64,000 nt of DNA, from the NCBI GenBank assembly GCA_019915015.1, contig JAHBBC010000001.1, positions 3,224,001 to 3,288,000 of the forward strand. Direction: 5' to 3'. Position 1 is the first letter of the stretch. Each line of letters begins with the position of its first letter. The notes beneath the pieces were generated by a model. It was not told the origin of the DNA. It made no database searches and saw only the letters and a list, made by a program, of their open reading frames with translations. The position numbers and the translations under genes are program-made. This document shows positions 23,021 to 33,726 of the stretch, piece by piece. This DNA comes from Auriscalpium vulgare. Taxonomy: Eukaryota > Basidiomycota > Agaricomycetes > Russulales > Auriscalpiaceae.

Positions 23021-24809
23021 ATGGCGAGCATTCACACCAACGACTCCTCTCCTTCACATCTTGTCTGCACTGTCGAGTCGGACTCAAGCGCATTGACATC
23101 CACTCCCTGTCTCCCGACGGATCTTTGGCTCATCATATTTTCGCTGGCAACTGCTCCCATTCGCTCTCCCATTCGCTCTGTCCCACCGCAGAGCCGTTGG
23201 AACGCGACAGCAGTCGCCATCTCTCACGTTTGCGGGCGATGGCGATCCATCATCATCGACATGCCCTGGCTGTGGACTTTCATCTTTTTCAACGGCGTGA
23301 ACGGTTCGACGCTTGCGCAGAAACACCGAGTGGCTACCCATGCCATACGCGCGCGTAACAGCCCCTCACGCTCGCCGCTGTGTTCCCAAAGCTCACCGAT
23401 CGCGTTGGGATCGATCACCCAAGGATGCACGCGTCGAATATCTTCGTTGACATCTCTACCTTCCTTCCCCTCGCCGCTACGGTCGTCGTATTCACGGTGG
23501 AACCATTAGCCGCCGAACTATTTTCCGCGCAGCTCAATGCCATCACTTTATCTCGGCCACTCCCCTCCTCCGCAACGTCGCCGTGCAGGTTGTTTCTTCA
23601 TCCCAACCCACCATCACCCCCCGATATGCCGAACCGCTGCTGCTACAGACCTCACAGGACTCCATCAAACTGCAGTCATGCTCATTGATCAGGACTGCGG
23701 TCTCATGGGGCAGGACAAACCTGCGTTCATTGACGAGGCTTACCTTGGGTGGTTTCTCGAACGAGGACAAACCGAGTCCTGCACAGCTCCGACGTGTGCT
23801 GAACGCATGCCGCAGGACCCTCATTTGTTTGGAGTTACAGGGAGATGTGGTACCACTTGTGATTGCGGCGCCTGGGATGGGCGGGGCACGGTTGCAAGTT
23901 CCGCGACGGGCTCCTCGATCGTCCAGGGCCTTTTCGACATTTCAAGTCGAAGACGAAGCTTCTCGCGGCGATGTATTCAACATTGCGGATTTTCGGGAGC
24001 TCATCGACGAGGATTGCGCCTCTGAACAGGGGGAGGAGACCAGCCAAGTTGACTTCGCGTCAGACGCCGACGAAGAGGATATGGAACTGTTGCAAGATAC
24101 GCTCGAAACCATAGGCATTGTTACGCCTTCCCCTTCAGACTATGAAGCCATCCACTTTCCGAGCTTGGTGGAACTCCACATCTGTTTCACACATTCGCTT
24201 GAAGGGCTTGCATTGCTACGCTTGTTCGAAGCGCCGGCTTTGGAGCGATTTCGGTTCGATGACCTGAGGAATGGCTCCGCTAGACCTGCGAACTTTTGCA
24301 ACCTCGCGTTCAAGCACCTGGTGGAAGAGGGACCAATACCCCTTCACAATCTCACGCACCTTCATCTGGAAGGCATCCAATACAAGTCCGCGAGCGCCCT
24401 CCCGCAGCAGCTGTATCGGCAATGCACCCGCCTGAAGACATTGGCGGTCGTCAATTGCCACAACATGCTCATTGCACCGGTTATTATATGCCGGTCCGCG
24501 GATGGTGGGTCTTTTGAAGACCATACCCAGGCTGCAGTTTGTCCTGTCGGACTGGAGCGCATGTATGTGCAAGCCGCTTCTTTTGCAGATATTAGGCAGT
24601 CATTATCGGCAAACGTTCGGTGGGCCAAGCACAACGGCTACAAGATCCCTCCTGCCACCGAGCTCACCATAGCTTTCTCTCGGCACAATTTGTCCTCCGG
24701 CGTGCCTATCAAGCCGTCTTGGATCTTGAAACGGGGTTTGGCGAAGCAGGTCGTTATAATCCAGCGTGGTCGCCATATTCTTCGTATTGATGATACCTCA
24801 CTGCTTTAG
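23021..24809 (+). CDS. F-box protein (two apparent frameshifts)
   Basis: Probably a substrate receptor of an SCF ubiquitin ligase. Starting at 23021, an F-box-like segment appears at about residues 27-85 (LPTDLWLIIFSLA ... AISHVCGRWRSIIIDMPWLW), in the form common to large agaricomycete F-box families. After it come leucine-rich segments and an acidic stretch (EEDMELLQD), ending ILRIDDTSLL. The coding frame must change twice without obvious introns: near 23362-23365 (CCCC) and near 23562-23565 (CCCC). Adding one C to each run would keep the sequence in frame. The last 409 codons form one uninterrupted frame. The target is unknown, and true intron splicing cannot be fully excluded. Confidence 0.7.
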
Positions 24810-25295
24810 CATGCCGCATTGTGCTTCTGTTACTACAGTTTCAGTAACTCATCCCTTACCTCTCCACTGATCTACGCATTACTTTAACATCTATCGCCAG
24901 GCTACTGTGAAGCTTTAGGTACCGTGTCGTACGCTCACTTCTTGATTGTTTTATCCGCAATCATTATGTCAAGAATGTCGCCCGCCGGCTGCGCCAAGGT
25001 GGTTAGCCTCCCCAAGGCAGAGTTGACAGCTTCAGCCTTCGGGAGCCCATGATCAACTATCTGAGGTAGTGTCGGAGCACTGCATGGATCGATTCACGCT
25101 GTTCCGTGCGGAATGCTGTATTAGCCTGTGCCCTAACATAGACGTAAGGTAAATATGAATCGGACGAGGGAATATTATTGTAGGTTACGTTGATAAAGCC
25201 TGAATGAACGGGGGTATACTGCAAAGAAGTCATCTAGTTGAGCGAGTGTGTGTCCATGTTGTCCGTGTCGTGATATCGTCCCGCAATCTGTTCCG
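24810..25295. other. intergenic between convergent genes
   Basis: No gene seen. It probably holds 3' untranslated sequence of the two neighbours. Confidence 0.4.
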
Positions 25296-26629
25296 TCACT
25301 TCAAGTCCCGGAGCTTCACTATGACATCCTGGACGCTCGCGGCGTTCCATTCACCACTCCACCCCTGCCTCCTTTCGCTGCGGTGTGCGACCAGCCCGGC
25401 GTCTTCACGCTCCCCTCTCCCCAAGACGTTTCTCAGTACCCCCAAACGAGACTCCGATCGTGGGACGTCTGCGCGAGAGTCGGGGCGGTAATAGGGCTCC
25501 TCCGATTGTGAGTCTGACCGTACCGAATATACGTCCTCGTTCTCGAAGTAGTCGCGCTCGTAGAAAGATCCAAGGCGTGGTGACGGCGCGGCTTCGCTGC
25601 GAGAACGTAAATGGATATCCGACGCCGAGGAACAGCACCAATGTCGGCAGGGGCAAAGGCGACAGATTCAATGGGAGGGGTGGCATGGGACACGTGTGTT
25701 GCCACTGAGGATGGGGAAGTAATGGTCTCATCGGCGGGCTCGGGTTCGAGGACTTCGGGGATTGACAAAGAGGGTGTGAGGGGGGCAGGCCCGGCAACCG
25801 TCGTGGCTTGAGGCTGTCCAGTAGAGACGACGGTAAATTCATCGGCGGCGGACGGGGCAGAGATCGAGCGACTGCGTCGCAGACGCCATATCTTCTGAGT
25901 CGCAATTGGTTGGACCAGCGCAGGAGGGACTGGCTCGCCGAGATACCGCGTCAATTTCGACATTCGCTTCCGCCGGGCCTGTGCCGCCACCTCTTTTGTC
26001 TTCTCCGCATCCAAGACTACCGACCCTGACATGATGGTCGACATGCGCAGAAAGCGCCCTGTGCGAGGGGAGTTGATGGCAGATAGCGTGGATGCGTTTG
26101 AGTTACTGCGGGAATGCCTTCCTCCTGCTGTCATTGCGGATTGTTGCGAGCTCGTGGAGAAACGCTGCGCAGCTGCGGTGTCGACCTTGAAGTCCGGCCG
26201 TTTCTTGGGTTTGTATTGCAATACTGGAGGGCCCTGAACCCAGGGAGCGTCTTGCCTGCGGTTGGGGGAAGATGCGGGGGCGGACGCGGTACTGCGGATG
26301 CTACCTGCGTCAGAACTCGCGCTATCTTCACTCCTCCGATGGTGCGAGCTCCGCGAAGGGTCGAGTGAACGGAGTTTGAGCGAGGCTGTAGTAGCGACAG
26401 ATTCGTCGGCCATCTCATGCAGGCTGCGGCTGCTTGGCCGGAGACGCGCGCGACGAGGGTCATGGCTGGGAGATGGCGGGGTGACTTGGAGAAGTGGGGT
26501 GGTACCCAGGATTTTTGCAAGCTTGCGGGTCGACTTGATAAGACGTGAACGTTGAGTGGGGGAGAGGAGGTGGGACGGGTCTGAGGGGGATGCGAGTGAA
26601 TTGGTGTAGGCATGGGTGGTTGAAGGCAT
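25296..26629 (-). CDS. conserved fungal hypothetical protein
   Basis: Function unknown. The chain is Ser/Pro/Arg-rich and probably mostly disordered. Two conserved-looking basic blocks stand out: SPTQRSRLIKSTRKLAKILG near residue 24 and RKRMSKLTRYLGEPVP in the middle. These and the ending match a family I recall from basidiomycete genomes. The long frame runs to about 25433, but its last part (after AVPRRR) does not look like the family. In the next frame the sequence continues IHLRSRSEAAPSPRLGSF, then VYSVRSDSQSEEPYYRPDSR, and finally GWSGEWNAASVQDVIVKLRD before a TGA at 25296-25298. The switch is near 25619 and would be repaired by one more base in a short C run (GG on the coding strand). 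Regulatory or cell-wall-related roles would be guesses. Confidence 0.65.
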
Positions 26630-28199
26630 TGGATTAGATAGAAGAGATCGTGAAGAGAATGGAGGAGAACGCGACTCAATCGCAAGAAGATTAGTGAAGG
26701 GAAAGCAGAAAGTGTACGGTTGTGGAAGTTGAAACGAGAAAGAAATCGGCCACGAACCCGAGACGTGTCCCCGTCTTACATATCACCCCTTCGGTCTGGT
26801 AATGCGCAGGCATGCCAGCAGAAGAGCGGATCAGAGCAGAGTCCGATTGTCGCTTGCTATGTAAAGACGTTCACCGCCTTCCAGTGCGCATCAAATATTG
26901 ATGGACGCGTGCCATACGTTTGACCCATATTGCACACGAAGCCTCTGCTAACAGTGATGTCTATATGAGATGAATGGAGACTGGTGACACTCAAAAAGCA
27001 TACGCGAGGTAGCCATCCAAAAGTTGGGCTTTGAAGTATCGTGGCTTTCACAGAGAGCGTTTGGCCAGGCCCCATGTATCAGAGATTGACGCTTTGGCAG
27101 TGTATGCAGACAGACCATCGTCTTGGCTGCCGTTGACCGTCGCAGTCGCCGTGCGTTGGATATGTCTGAGGAGACCGACTGGAGACCGCCGGGGAGACGC
27201 GATGAATCTGAGTCGGCCATCACAAGTAACGTCACTTGTCTTGCCGACAGTCACGAAACCAGCGCTGCGGGCTCAGCTGGATCCGCTTCTTCTGTTTGCC
27301 CGCCCACCCTCTGACTAGCTCGACGACAACGAATTCTGGCTCGGACAGCCCCGAAGGGCGTGGAGGTCAGGACGTTGTCTTCCGCAGTCCCACTCCAGGA
27401 CCAATGATCGCGGCCGGTCTGCTCGTCATGATACGAACTCTGAGGATGTCGATGATCTCTGCGGAGTACCGGTTCTCAAAATGTTTGTTGCGGTTCGCTT
27501 GCGAGATGGATTGCCAGCCGAGACGGTGTGGGACTCGAGGTTACTATTAGGCTTCTGCTGGCCTGCAAATCCCCATCATGTTCCCGTCACCGGCAGTCAC
27601 AGGCTCACAGCTGAGCGACGGCCCACACATGCAGTGCTTCCCAACTTGAGTGTCTTGGACAAGAAATACGATTCAATCTTTCTTCTCTGTCAGGTATGTG
27701 GTCAGCGGACTCGGAGTTCAACGGGCTGTGTTCTCTTTCCCACACATGCCCACGACACCTGTCGACATCCTCATCTGACTATTGCTCTTGACATGGACGT
27801 AATGCACCTCATGAGACAGATCGGTGTCTAGCGTCTAGAGGCTGTCCGACCCAATATACGCAGCTGTAACCCAACGTGCATGGAAGAATCTGAAAACACG
27901 AAAGTGTACGCTAGCTGGCGCTGTCTTCGAACGTCGTCGGAACAGAGTATTTGACCCCCCTTCCCAGTCCCGCGACATGCAGATCGCAATGCGTCCAACA
28001 AAACAGGTCTGTCGGTGACGAAAGACTTAGCCCGTCGCGATCGCCAAGACGGGATAGCAAAGAACGAATATCAGCGGTAAGTCACTTAGATACTTGACAT
28101 CGTCATCTATTTGATGGTGGATGGGTGTCTAAAACAGCGTCCATGATGAGCATCCTCTGCTGATTACTTTTGATCCGAAGCGAATGTGAAATCCTAGAT
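26630..28199. other. gene-poor stretch, protein-like fragments only
   Basis: No complete gene could be built. On the minus strand between about 27560 and 27230 there are protein-like pieces (for example RYSAEIIDILRVRIM, GLRKTT, WAGKQKKRIQLSPQRW), but they do not join cleanly at splice sites and I do not recognise them. Overlapping plus-strand frames are equally long. This may be a decayed gene. Confidence 0.3.
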
Positions 28200-28753
28200 T
28201 CAGAAGGCCATTTCAGAAGGCCGGTAGGTTTCTTGCTCCACTTCCTCTACCTCTTGAAGATCCTGAAGATATCTGGTCAGCTGCGAGAGCTTGGGTGAGA
28301 AAAAGGGCCGAGAAACAGACTGACCCCATCATGGATTTCGTTTTACTATACCGCGTTAACACCAAACCAAAGGGAACGCTGCGCCGACGGCGAAGCGAAT
28401 CATCAGTTTCATCGCGAAGGTGGAAGCGGCGTGCATGAGGTGAGATACCGGAACGAATGTCTTCCGCGCGGGGTCGGCAACGGAGACTAGTGAGATACTA
28501 TAGTTTCCCTGAAATATCCACCAGAGTCACACATTGCCCGAGATGCCGCAAAAGTACTCACAGTAGTAGCCTCGCTTTCGGCGGCGAACTTATCCCGCAC
28601 TACTTCTGTATCGACCTATGATCCCTGAGCGCTTGAGCTTGCGAAGGGTTGAATCTAGCTACTCTGCCTCAGGGAGACTATATCGACCCCTTGTGTGACA
28701 AGCTGCGAGGACAGAGGACAGAAGTTGCTGGGCAGCAAGTCCGAGTCAACCAT
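28200..28753 (-). CDS. unrecognised small multi-exon gene
   Basis: Not found as a single open frame. From an ATG at 28753, MVDSDLLPSNF runs to DIVSLRQ. A GTAGCT...ATACAG intron joins it in phase to KVVRDKFAAESEATT. A second intron with consensus GTGAGT...TTTCAG joins to GNYSISLVSVADPARKTFVP and MHAASTFAMKLMIRFAVGA. A weaker third junction could lead to an acidic, possibly coiled end (LTRYLQDLQEVEEVEQE) with stop at 28200-28202; without it, translation stops near 28368. The first two splices are convincing because sites and phases agree. I cannot name a family. The protein would be about 100-125 residues with an amphipathic segment. Confidence 0.38.
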
Positions 28754-29601
28754 GAATAGTTGTTATGAGGCAGCTATACACATCGTGTAAGCTCCCCCTG
28801 GACCATTGTAACAAACCCGGGTTCTCTTGGGGGGCCCGCTCAATGGGCGTCTGTGGGTGCTATAGGGAGCGCGTGCGCACCGCGAGCCATCGGCCGCGGG
28901 AAGACAAGGATGCGCTCAAGAGTTTCATATCACTGGCCGCTTGAAGCTTGTACGCATGTAGCTCGCTGGTACGTGAAGCTTGAAGATGTACGAGCTATGT
29001 GGCTCTTGAATAAACAGATGGTTCCAGGCGTGCGTGGGAACTGAGTTTATGCAGAGGCGCGCTCTTTGTTTCCAACGTCGACCACACTTCGTCGCTCCGC
29101 GCTTTCTCCGCTGCCTTTGTACCCAAGATTTCAGCTCGCGTTCAATCCAGAAGCTGGAAGCTGAGCCTTTCGACGACATTGATTCGGCATGCGCCCGGAT
29201 CGCAGCCATCGCGGCCCGCAGCAATTGCTTCTGTCGACCCACGAGCTGGTGTTATTCTATGAAACTCCTTCAAGGGAACAATAACTCTTAGCAGTACGCA
29301 CTTTGCGCCGGTTGTCGCGGTGACTCGGATCCTCGATGGGCAGGACAAAAGTATCCCTATTGTGCCGGGATCTTTCTTCGCCCAATTCAGTTTGCCCTGC
29401 CGCTTGTTGCTTCACGTTCGTCGCGTCAATTGTCCTCCAGTGGAATGATTGTTCACTTGAACTGGACGATTGAGCTCGGCGCTATCCACTACATAAACTC
29501 TCATGAAGCCAGCGACTGCTTCCCAGGCTGCGCCTCCGGACACCCATTCTCACATTCCCCTTGCCTTATTTCTCACCCTTTTAGCATCTCTCTAGTCCAG
29601 A
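28754..29601. other. intergenic and promoter of first DPBB gene
   Basis: No gene recognised. CATAAAC at about 29492 is a TATA-like site about 110 bases before the start of the next gene. The 90 bases after it resemble the corresponding region before the second copy at 32720-32818. Confidence 0.4.
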
Positions 29602-30160
29602 ATGATTGCGTTGACGCACTTCATGATCATGGTCACGGTGCTCACAGTCTCTGTGAGCTCAGCGCCCACCCGAAGGGAAGGCAGACAGGCAAAGGTATGC
29701 AGAAGGCGCAGATTAGTACACCACATGTTGATGCTTCGTTCAGGCACCTTCTTTTCGCCGGGTCTTGGCGCATGTGGTAAACGCAATACGGATACTGACA
29801 GCATCGTCGCCGTGTCCAAGCAGTTGTTTGATACTTTCCCGTGAGTTGACCCACGCCATAAAATTGTTCGGCCATGTTCCAATCTTCTAAACGTCTTCTG
29901 CACAGCGGTGCCGGCGCGAACCCAAATGCCAACCCCATCTGTGGGAAGACGATCACAGCTAACTGTATGTTACCTTCGTCTTCTATGGGAAGTCGAACTA
30001 ATCCTGCGTCTAAACAGCCGGAGGCAAGTCTGTAAAGGTCACCGTTGTGGACCGGTGCGTTGGGTGTGCTGAGCACGATCTGGACTTCTCCCTGTCGGCA
30101 TTCGAGAAGCTCGCGAAACGTGACAAGGGGTTTACCCCAATCACCTGGACGTTCGATTGA
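29602..30160 (+). CDS. secreted DPBB/barwin-like protein, copy A
   Basis: Small secreted protein with a double-psi beta-barrel, the fold of RlpA, barwin and expansins. In agaricomycetes this family includes proteins named riboflavin-aldehyde-forming enzyme. Exon 1 encodes a signal peptide (MIALTHFMIMVTVLTVSVSSA). Exons 2-4 carry GTFFSPGLGACG, IVAVSKQLFDTFP, NANPICGKTITAN and SVKVTVVDRCVGCAEHDLDF, with the usual three-cysteine pattern and the Asp of VDRC, and end FTPITWTFD. Stop is at 30158-30160. It has a tandem paralogue at 32819, in the same orientation and with the same exon pattern. The biochemical role is not proven for the family; cell-wall or development-related binding is the usual suggestion. 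Confidence 0.88.
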
Positions 30161-30749
30161 AGGGAAATAGAGTGTATATTCAGTGATCTGGATTGATCTG
30201 TAATTCTCTAATTCGCTAAGTTGCTCGGGCGGTTAGTGGAAACTTGTGGAAGTCACATTGTGGCAACGTGCGCCAAGGGGCACGAGCAAACGAGCGAAGT
30301 AACTGATCACTGTGTGATTCGTGAAGAGAACAGTGAGTCGGCCCCCCGTAGTATGGGAATAATCTTCAATGTAAGGCTCAAAGAGGCTTAAATTTGATGC
30401 CACTGGCCTAATTAATGGGTTGGCATGACAGGAGATGTTCGTCCAGCCTGCACAAGGTCTGTAAAATTTGGGACTCACTTTTGCGAAGTGGATACCGTCC
30501 AAGTAGCATCCAAGACTACGTCACCTATCCGCACAGTGCATAAAGTACGTTTTCCGTTGTGCAAGTACATATCATACTCGAACGCGCCCCAGGGGCTGAC
30601 ACCCGGGCTGTAACTTGCTCCGAGGGAAGAGGCTTGCACATTGTCGAGAGCATGTAGGATAACCAAATACATGTTCTTGTCGCGCAGGCCGATAGGTTGC
30701 GTATCTATTCAACTGCACGCAAGACCTGAACGGAAGAAGGGGAATGGGG
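30161..30749. other. intergenic, no gene seen
   Basis: Nothing recognisable on either strand. Confidence 0.35.
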
Positions 30750-31314
30750 AGCTTAGAGGTCTCGGGGCAGTCGAAATTGCGATCGGCATGAAGGTGATGG
30801 TGTCACTCAATCATACAGACAGACTAGTCTCCGTGGCTGACCTTGGCACAGAGGATAGCCGTTCTGTTATACAGACAGGCTTCGACATCAATGCAAATGG
30901 GGTGCGGGAAACGATCAATGTCATTTGCCTAGATGAGGAGGAGCATGAGCATGTCGACGCTGCCCGTCATTGGCATACATACTCGTCAAACTGGATTGAG
31001 CACGCCTGCCCCAGCTGCTCGAAGGTATGGTCCCAGTTGTTCCCGCCCGCAAGACCTTCCAGATTGTCCTGCAAGACAGGCGTTCAGGAAAGAAGAAGAC
31101 GTCGACGTGCCCGCCGGCGCAGGCAACTGACTGCCACATATGCATTTACAGACTACCCAGCTCAAGGTCAGAAAATCCTATACGTGAGGGTGGACGTCGC
31201 TTCATCACCGTTAGGGTCAGACCTCTGTTCAACATCTATGTCGCACTCTCTCGAAGCTCCGGTCGTGATGATACCGTGCGGCTGTTGGGGCAATTCAATG
31301 AGCAGTTTTTTTAA
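30750..31314 (+). pseudogene. PIF1-like helicase C-terminal relic
   Basis: Broken 3' part of a PIF1-like DNA helicase of the kind spread through basidiomycete genomes, often with Helitrons. Recognisable blocks, in order but in different frames, are GAVEIAIGMKVMVSLN, then FDINANGVRETINVICLDE, VPVVPARKTFQIVL, RRQLTATYAFTDYPAQGQ, and FNIYVALSRSSGRDDTVRLL. The YAFTDY..GQ and YVALSRSSGRD blocks are the strongest. At least three frame changes and an unexplained insertion of roughly 70 bases after MVSLN show that it is not functional. No Walker A or other N-terminal motif was found upstream, and no Helitron end was identified. It lies between the two DPBB paralogues, next to the 837-bp repeat. Confidence 0.6.
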
Positions 31315-31396
31315 GACCACAGGGCCATTATTTGACATTAGAGGATGAAAAGGCTTTACCTTGCTCGCCAAGGTCTCTCCCCGGTCATAAATGTGC

Positions 31397-32233
31397 CAGG
31401 CACATATGTATATGCTCCTGTATGCGTACCTTTGCACATGTTTGCACCTCTCCAGCCACCGAGAACTTGAGAACTTGTAGTACCAGGCAAGCCGAGCTTG
31501 CGAGGCGGAGCCTTGTACAGAGGCTATGTAACGTAGTAGAGAGCGTGTAGGCGCCGCGAGGCGCCCGTGTGTCATGGGAGGCCGCGATCGCGCTGGGAAA
31601 CTCCCACGCTTCTCGCGCTCCTACGTCTTCGTCGCGCGCTCGCGCGCGAAGTTTTTGACCCACCCACCATCCCCTAGCGCTTGTACAGGTGGTTCCTCGT
31701 TCCGCAGTTCCGGTTCGGGGGGCTCCCTGTGCTTGCAGCTCGAGGTTTTCCGTGCCGCGAGCTCGGACGCGCGATTTGTCGCCTTCAGGTCCGAGTTTCG
31801 AGGCGGGGGCGCTTGGCACGACGCGCGTAGCGCGTCGCTTCACGTGCGCAGCACGTGCCTCCCCCGCGGCCCGGAAACCTCCCACCACAACACTTGGAAA
31901 CGGTATCCACGCGTTTCCATTCCTTCGACGTTCACACTTGCTCCTGGTCAGCAGGATCATTCTCATTTGTCTCCCGACAGTGGGACTACTAGTTACACAG
32001 CTGGAACGACGGCTCATTGTCCTGCAGGCCTGGCCAGCCTCTGTCCTGTATCGGAGCAAGGTTACGGCCCCTGGGGCGCGTTTCGAGTAACGGAGAGACT
32101 GAAAATTGGTGGGAACAGGAGCAGGAGCAGTGCAGTTGCAGTAGCAACATATATAGTATTTGTCGTCGCGGATGTTGGTGGCACTGAGGCTGTGCGGGGA
32201 GAACAAATACGCTCAAATATGCATATGTGCCTG
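31397..32233. repeat. 837-bp repeat with inverted ends and hairpins
   Basis: Bounded by a 17-bp inverted repeat with one mismatch: CAGGCACATATGTATAT at the left and, on the other strand, CAGGCACATATGCATAT at the right. Inside are perfect short hairpins: 31550-31565 (GGCGCC, loop 4), 31632-31649 (TCGCGCGC, loop 2), 31819-31837 (CGACGCGC, loop 3) and 31841-31857 (CACGTGC, loop 3). A 273-codon minus-strand open frame spans most of it but is low-complexity and I do not accept it as a gene. No target duplication was found. A non-autonomous DNA element is the best guess. Confidence 0.5.
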
Positions 32234-32719
32234 ACTCAATATCAGGCGAGAGCGAGCAAGGTTATTCATTAACCATCATGATCCTCATCACTTACACTTG
32301 CTGCGGCACGCAGCGAGCGTCTTTGGCCCCGCCACAGGCTACAGGATTACTCCCTGAATTCGCCCGTCGCAACCGGTGACTGATTGACTCACGAATCCGA
32401 CACTGCACACTGAGTCGGAGATATCACATCACTTCATGACTTCGCGCTATCCTTCGCGCGCACATTCGATGAGCGCGACAAACTCAGGTCCGCCCCGCCG
32501 CTTGTTGCTCCCTCTTCGGTAAAAACTAATTGCTTAAAGAGGACTTGCATAGTGCATACGATTCGGCGCTTCATACATATTGTGAAATTTGGATCGCGAT
32601 CATGGTATGTGTGTCAGTGCTTGGCATCATAATAATATACCCTCTCGAAGCCTTTCGACCGCCGGACGCCCATCATAACAAACGGCTGATGAGTTGTCAT
32701 CTTCAGGCAGAAGGGCTAA

Positions 32720-32730
32720 GTATATAAACC
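32720..32730 (+). promoter_or_regulatory. TATA box of DPBB copy B
   Basis: GTATATAAACC, about 95 bases before the start codon at 32819. The matching place before copy A has CATAAAC, and the sequence between TATA and ATG is related in the two copies. Confidence 0.6.
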
Positions 32731-32818
32731 CTCGTGAAGCCAGCAAGGGCCTCCCAGGCTGCGCCTCCCGACACCCCCCCTCATCCTTTCCTTGTCTTTA
32801 ATCTCCCTTTCATCCAGA

Positions 32819-33388
32819 ATGATTGCGTTGACGCACTTCATGGCCGTTGTCACAGCGCTCGCAGTCTCTGTGAGCTCAGCGCCGACCCGTCGCATCACGG
32901 GAACACAGTCAGGTCAAGGTATCTAGCGGACGGGAATATGCGTATACACTGCATTGATTTTTAAATTTCGTTTAGGCACCTTCTTTTCGCCAGGTCTTGG
33001 CGCATGTGGTATCAGCAGTACAGATGCTGACAACATCGTCGCTGTGTCCACGCAGTTGTTTAATACTTTCCCGTGAGTTGACCCACGCCATAAGATTGTT
33101 CGCCCATGTTCCAATCTTCTAAACGTCTTCTGCACAGCGGTGCCGGCGCGAACCCAAATGCCAACCCCATCTGTGGGAAGACGATCACAGCTAACTGTAT
33201 GTTGCCTTCGTCGTCTATGAGAAGTCAAACTGATCCTGCGTACAGCCGGAGGCAAGTCTGTAACAGTCACCGTTGTGGACGAGTGCGTTGCATGCGCTCT
33301 GACCGATCTGGACTTTTCGCCGTCGGCATTTGACACGCTCGCGGACCCCTCCGTCGGGCGTATCCCAATCACCTGGACGTTTAACTGA
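32819..33388 (+). CDS. secreted DPBB/barwin-like protein, copy B
   Basis: Paralogue of the gene at 29602, with the same four-exon plan. Signal peptide MIALTHFMAVVTALAVSVSSA, then GTFFSPGLGACGISSTDADN, IVAVSTQLFNTFP, NANPICGKTITAN and SVTVTVVDECVACALTDLDF, ending PSVGRIPITWTFN with stop at 33386-33388. This copy is closer to the usual family sequence than copy A (for example TDLDFSPSAFDTLADPSVGR). The third exon and the introns around it are almost identical to copy A while other exons differ, which suggests gene conversion. Confidence 0.9.
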
Positions 33389-33726
33389 GGGGGATAGAAT
33401 GAATGTGGAATTATTTGGACGTTCCTGTGCCTTTTTAATGCGCTCAAGTCGATAAGGTTAATAGGAAGTCGCGAAGTCTCAAATTTTTAATTGTGAAAGT
33501 GTGCGGGGTGTGACGATGTCGACGACGCACAAGTACAACGTCTACCCAGCGCACTGCCATTGGGAAGGATGAATGCATGTCAGGAGTCGCCTTCAGGCTT
33601 TCAAATTTCAACCGCCAGTACTAATTATGATTGACCTCCGTGGCAGTGTCAGCCTCGCAACCTTTTGGTAGGACGTCAGCCAAGCTGCTCTCATTTCATT
33701 CCATCCGTCAACCACTACCGTCTACC
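33389..33726. other. short intergenic region
   Basis: Contains the promoter of the next gene. An in-frame upstream ATG at 33631 exists, but the ATG at 33727 has the better context (CTACCATG). Confidence 0.35.

Noticed and set aside
27030..27560. Minus-strand protein-like pieces (RYSAEIIDILRVRIM, WAGKQKKRIQLSPQRW)
   Set aside because: They read plausibly but do not join at splice sites in compatible phases, and I could not assign a family. Kept only as a note in the gap entry.
31385..32206. 273-codon minus-strand open frame
   Set aside because: It coincides with the hairpin-rich repeat, is Arg/Ala-rich without domain features, and probably stays open only because of base composition.
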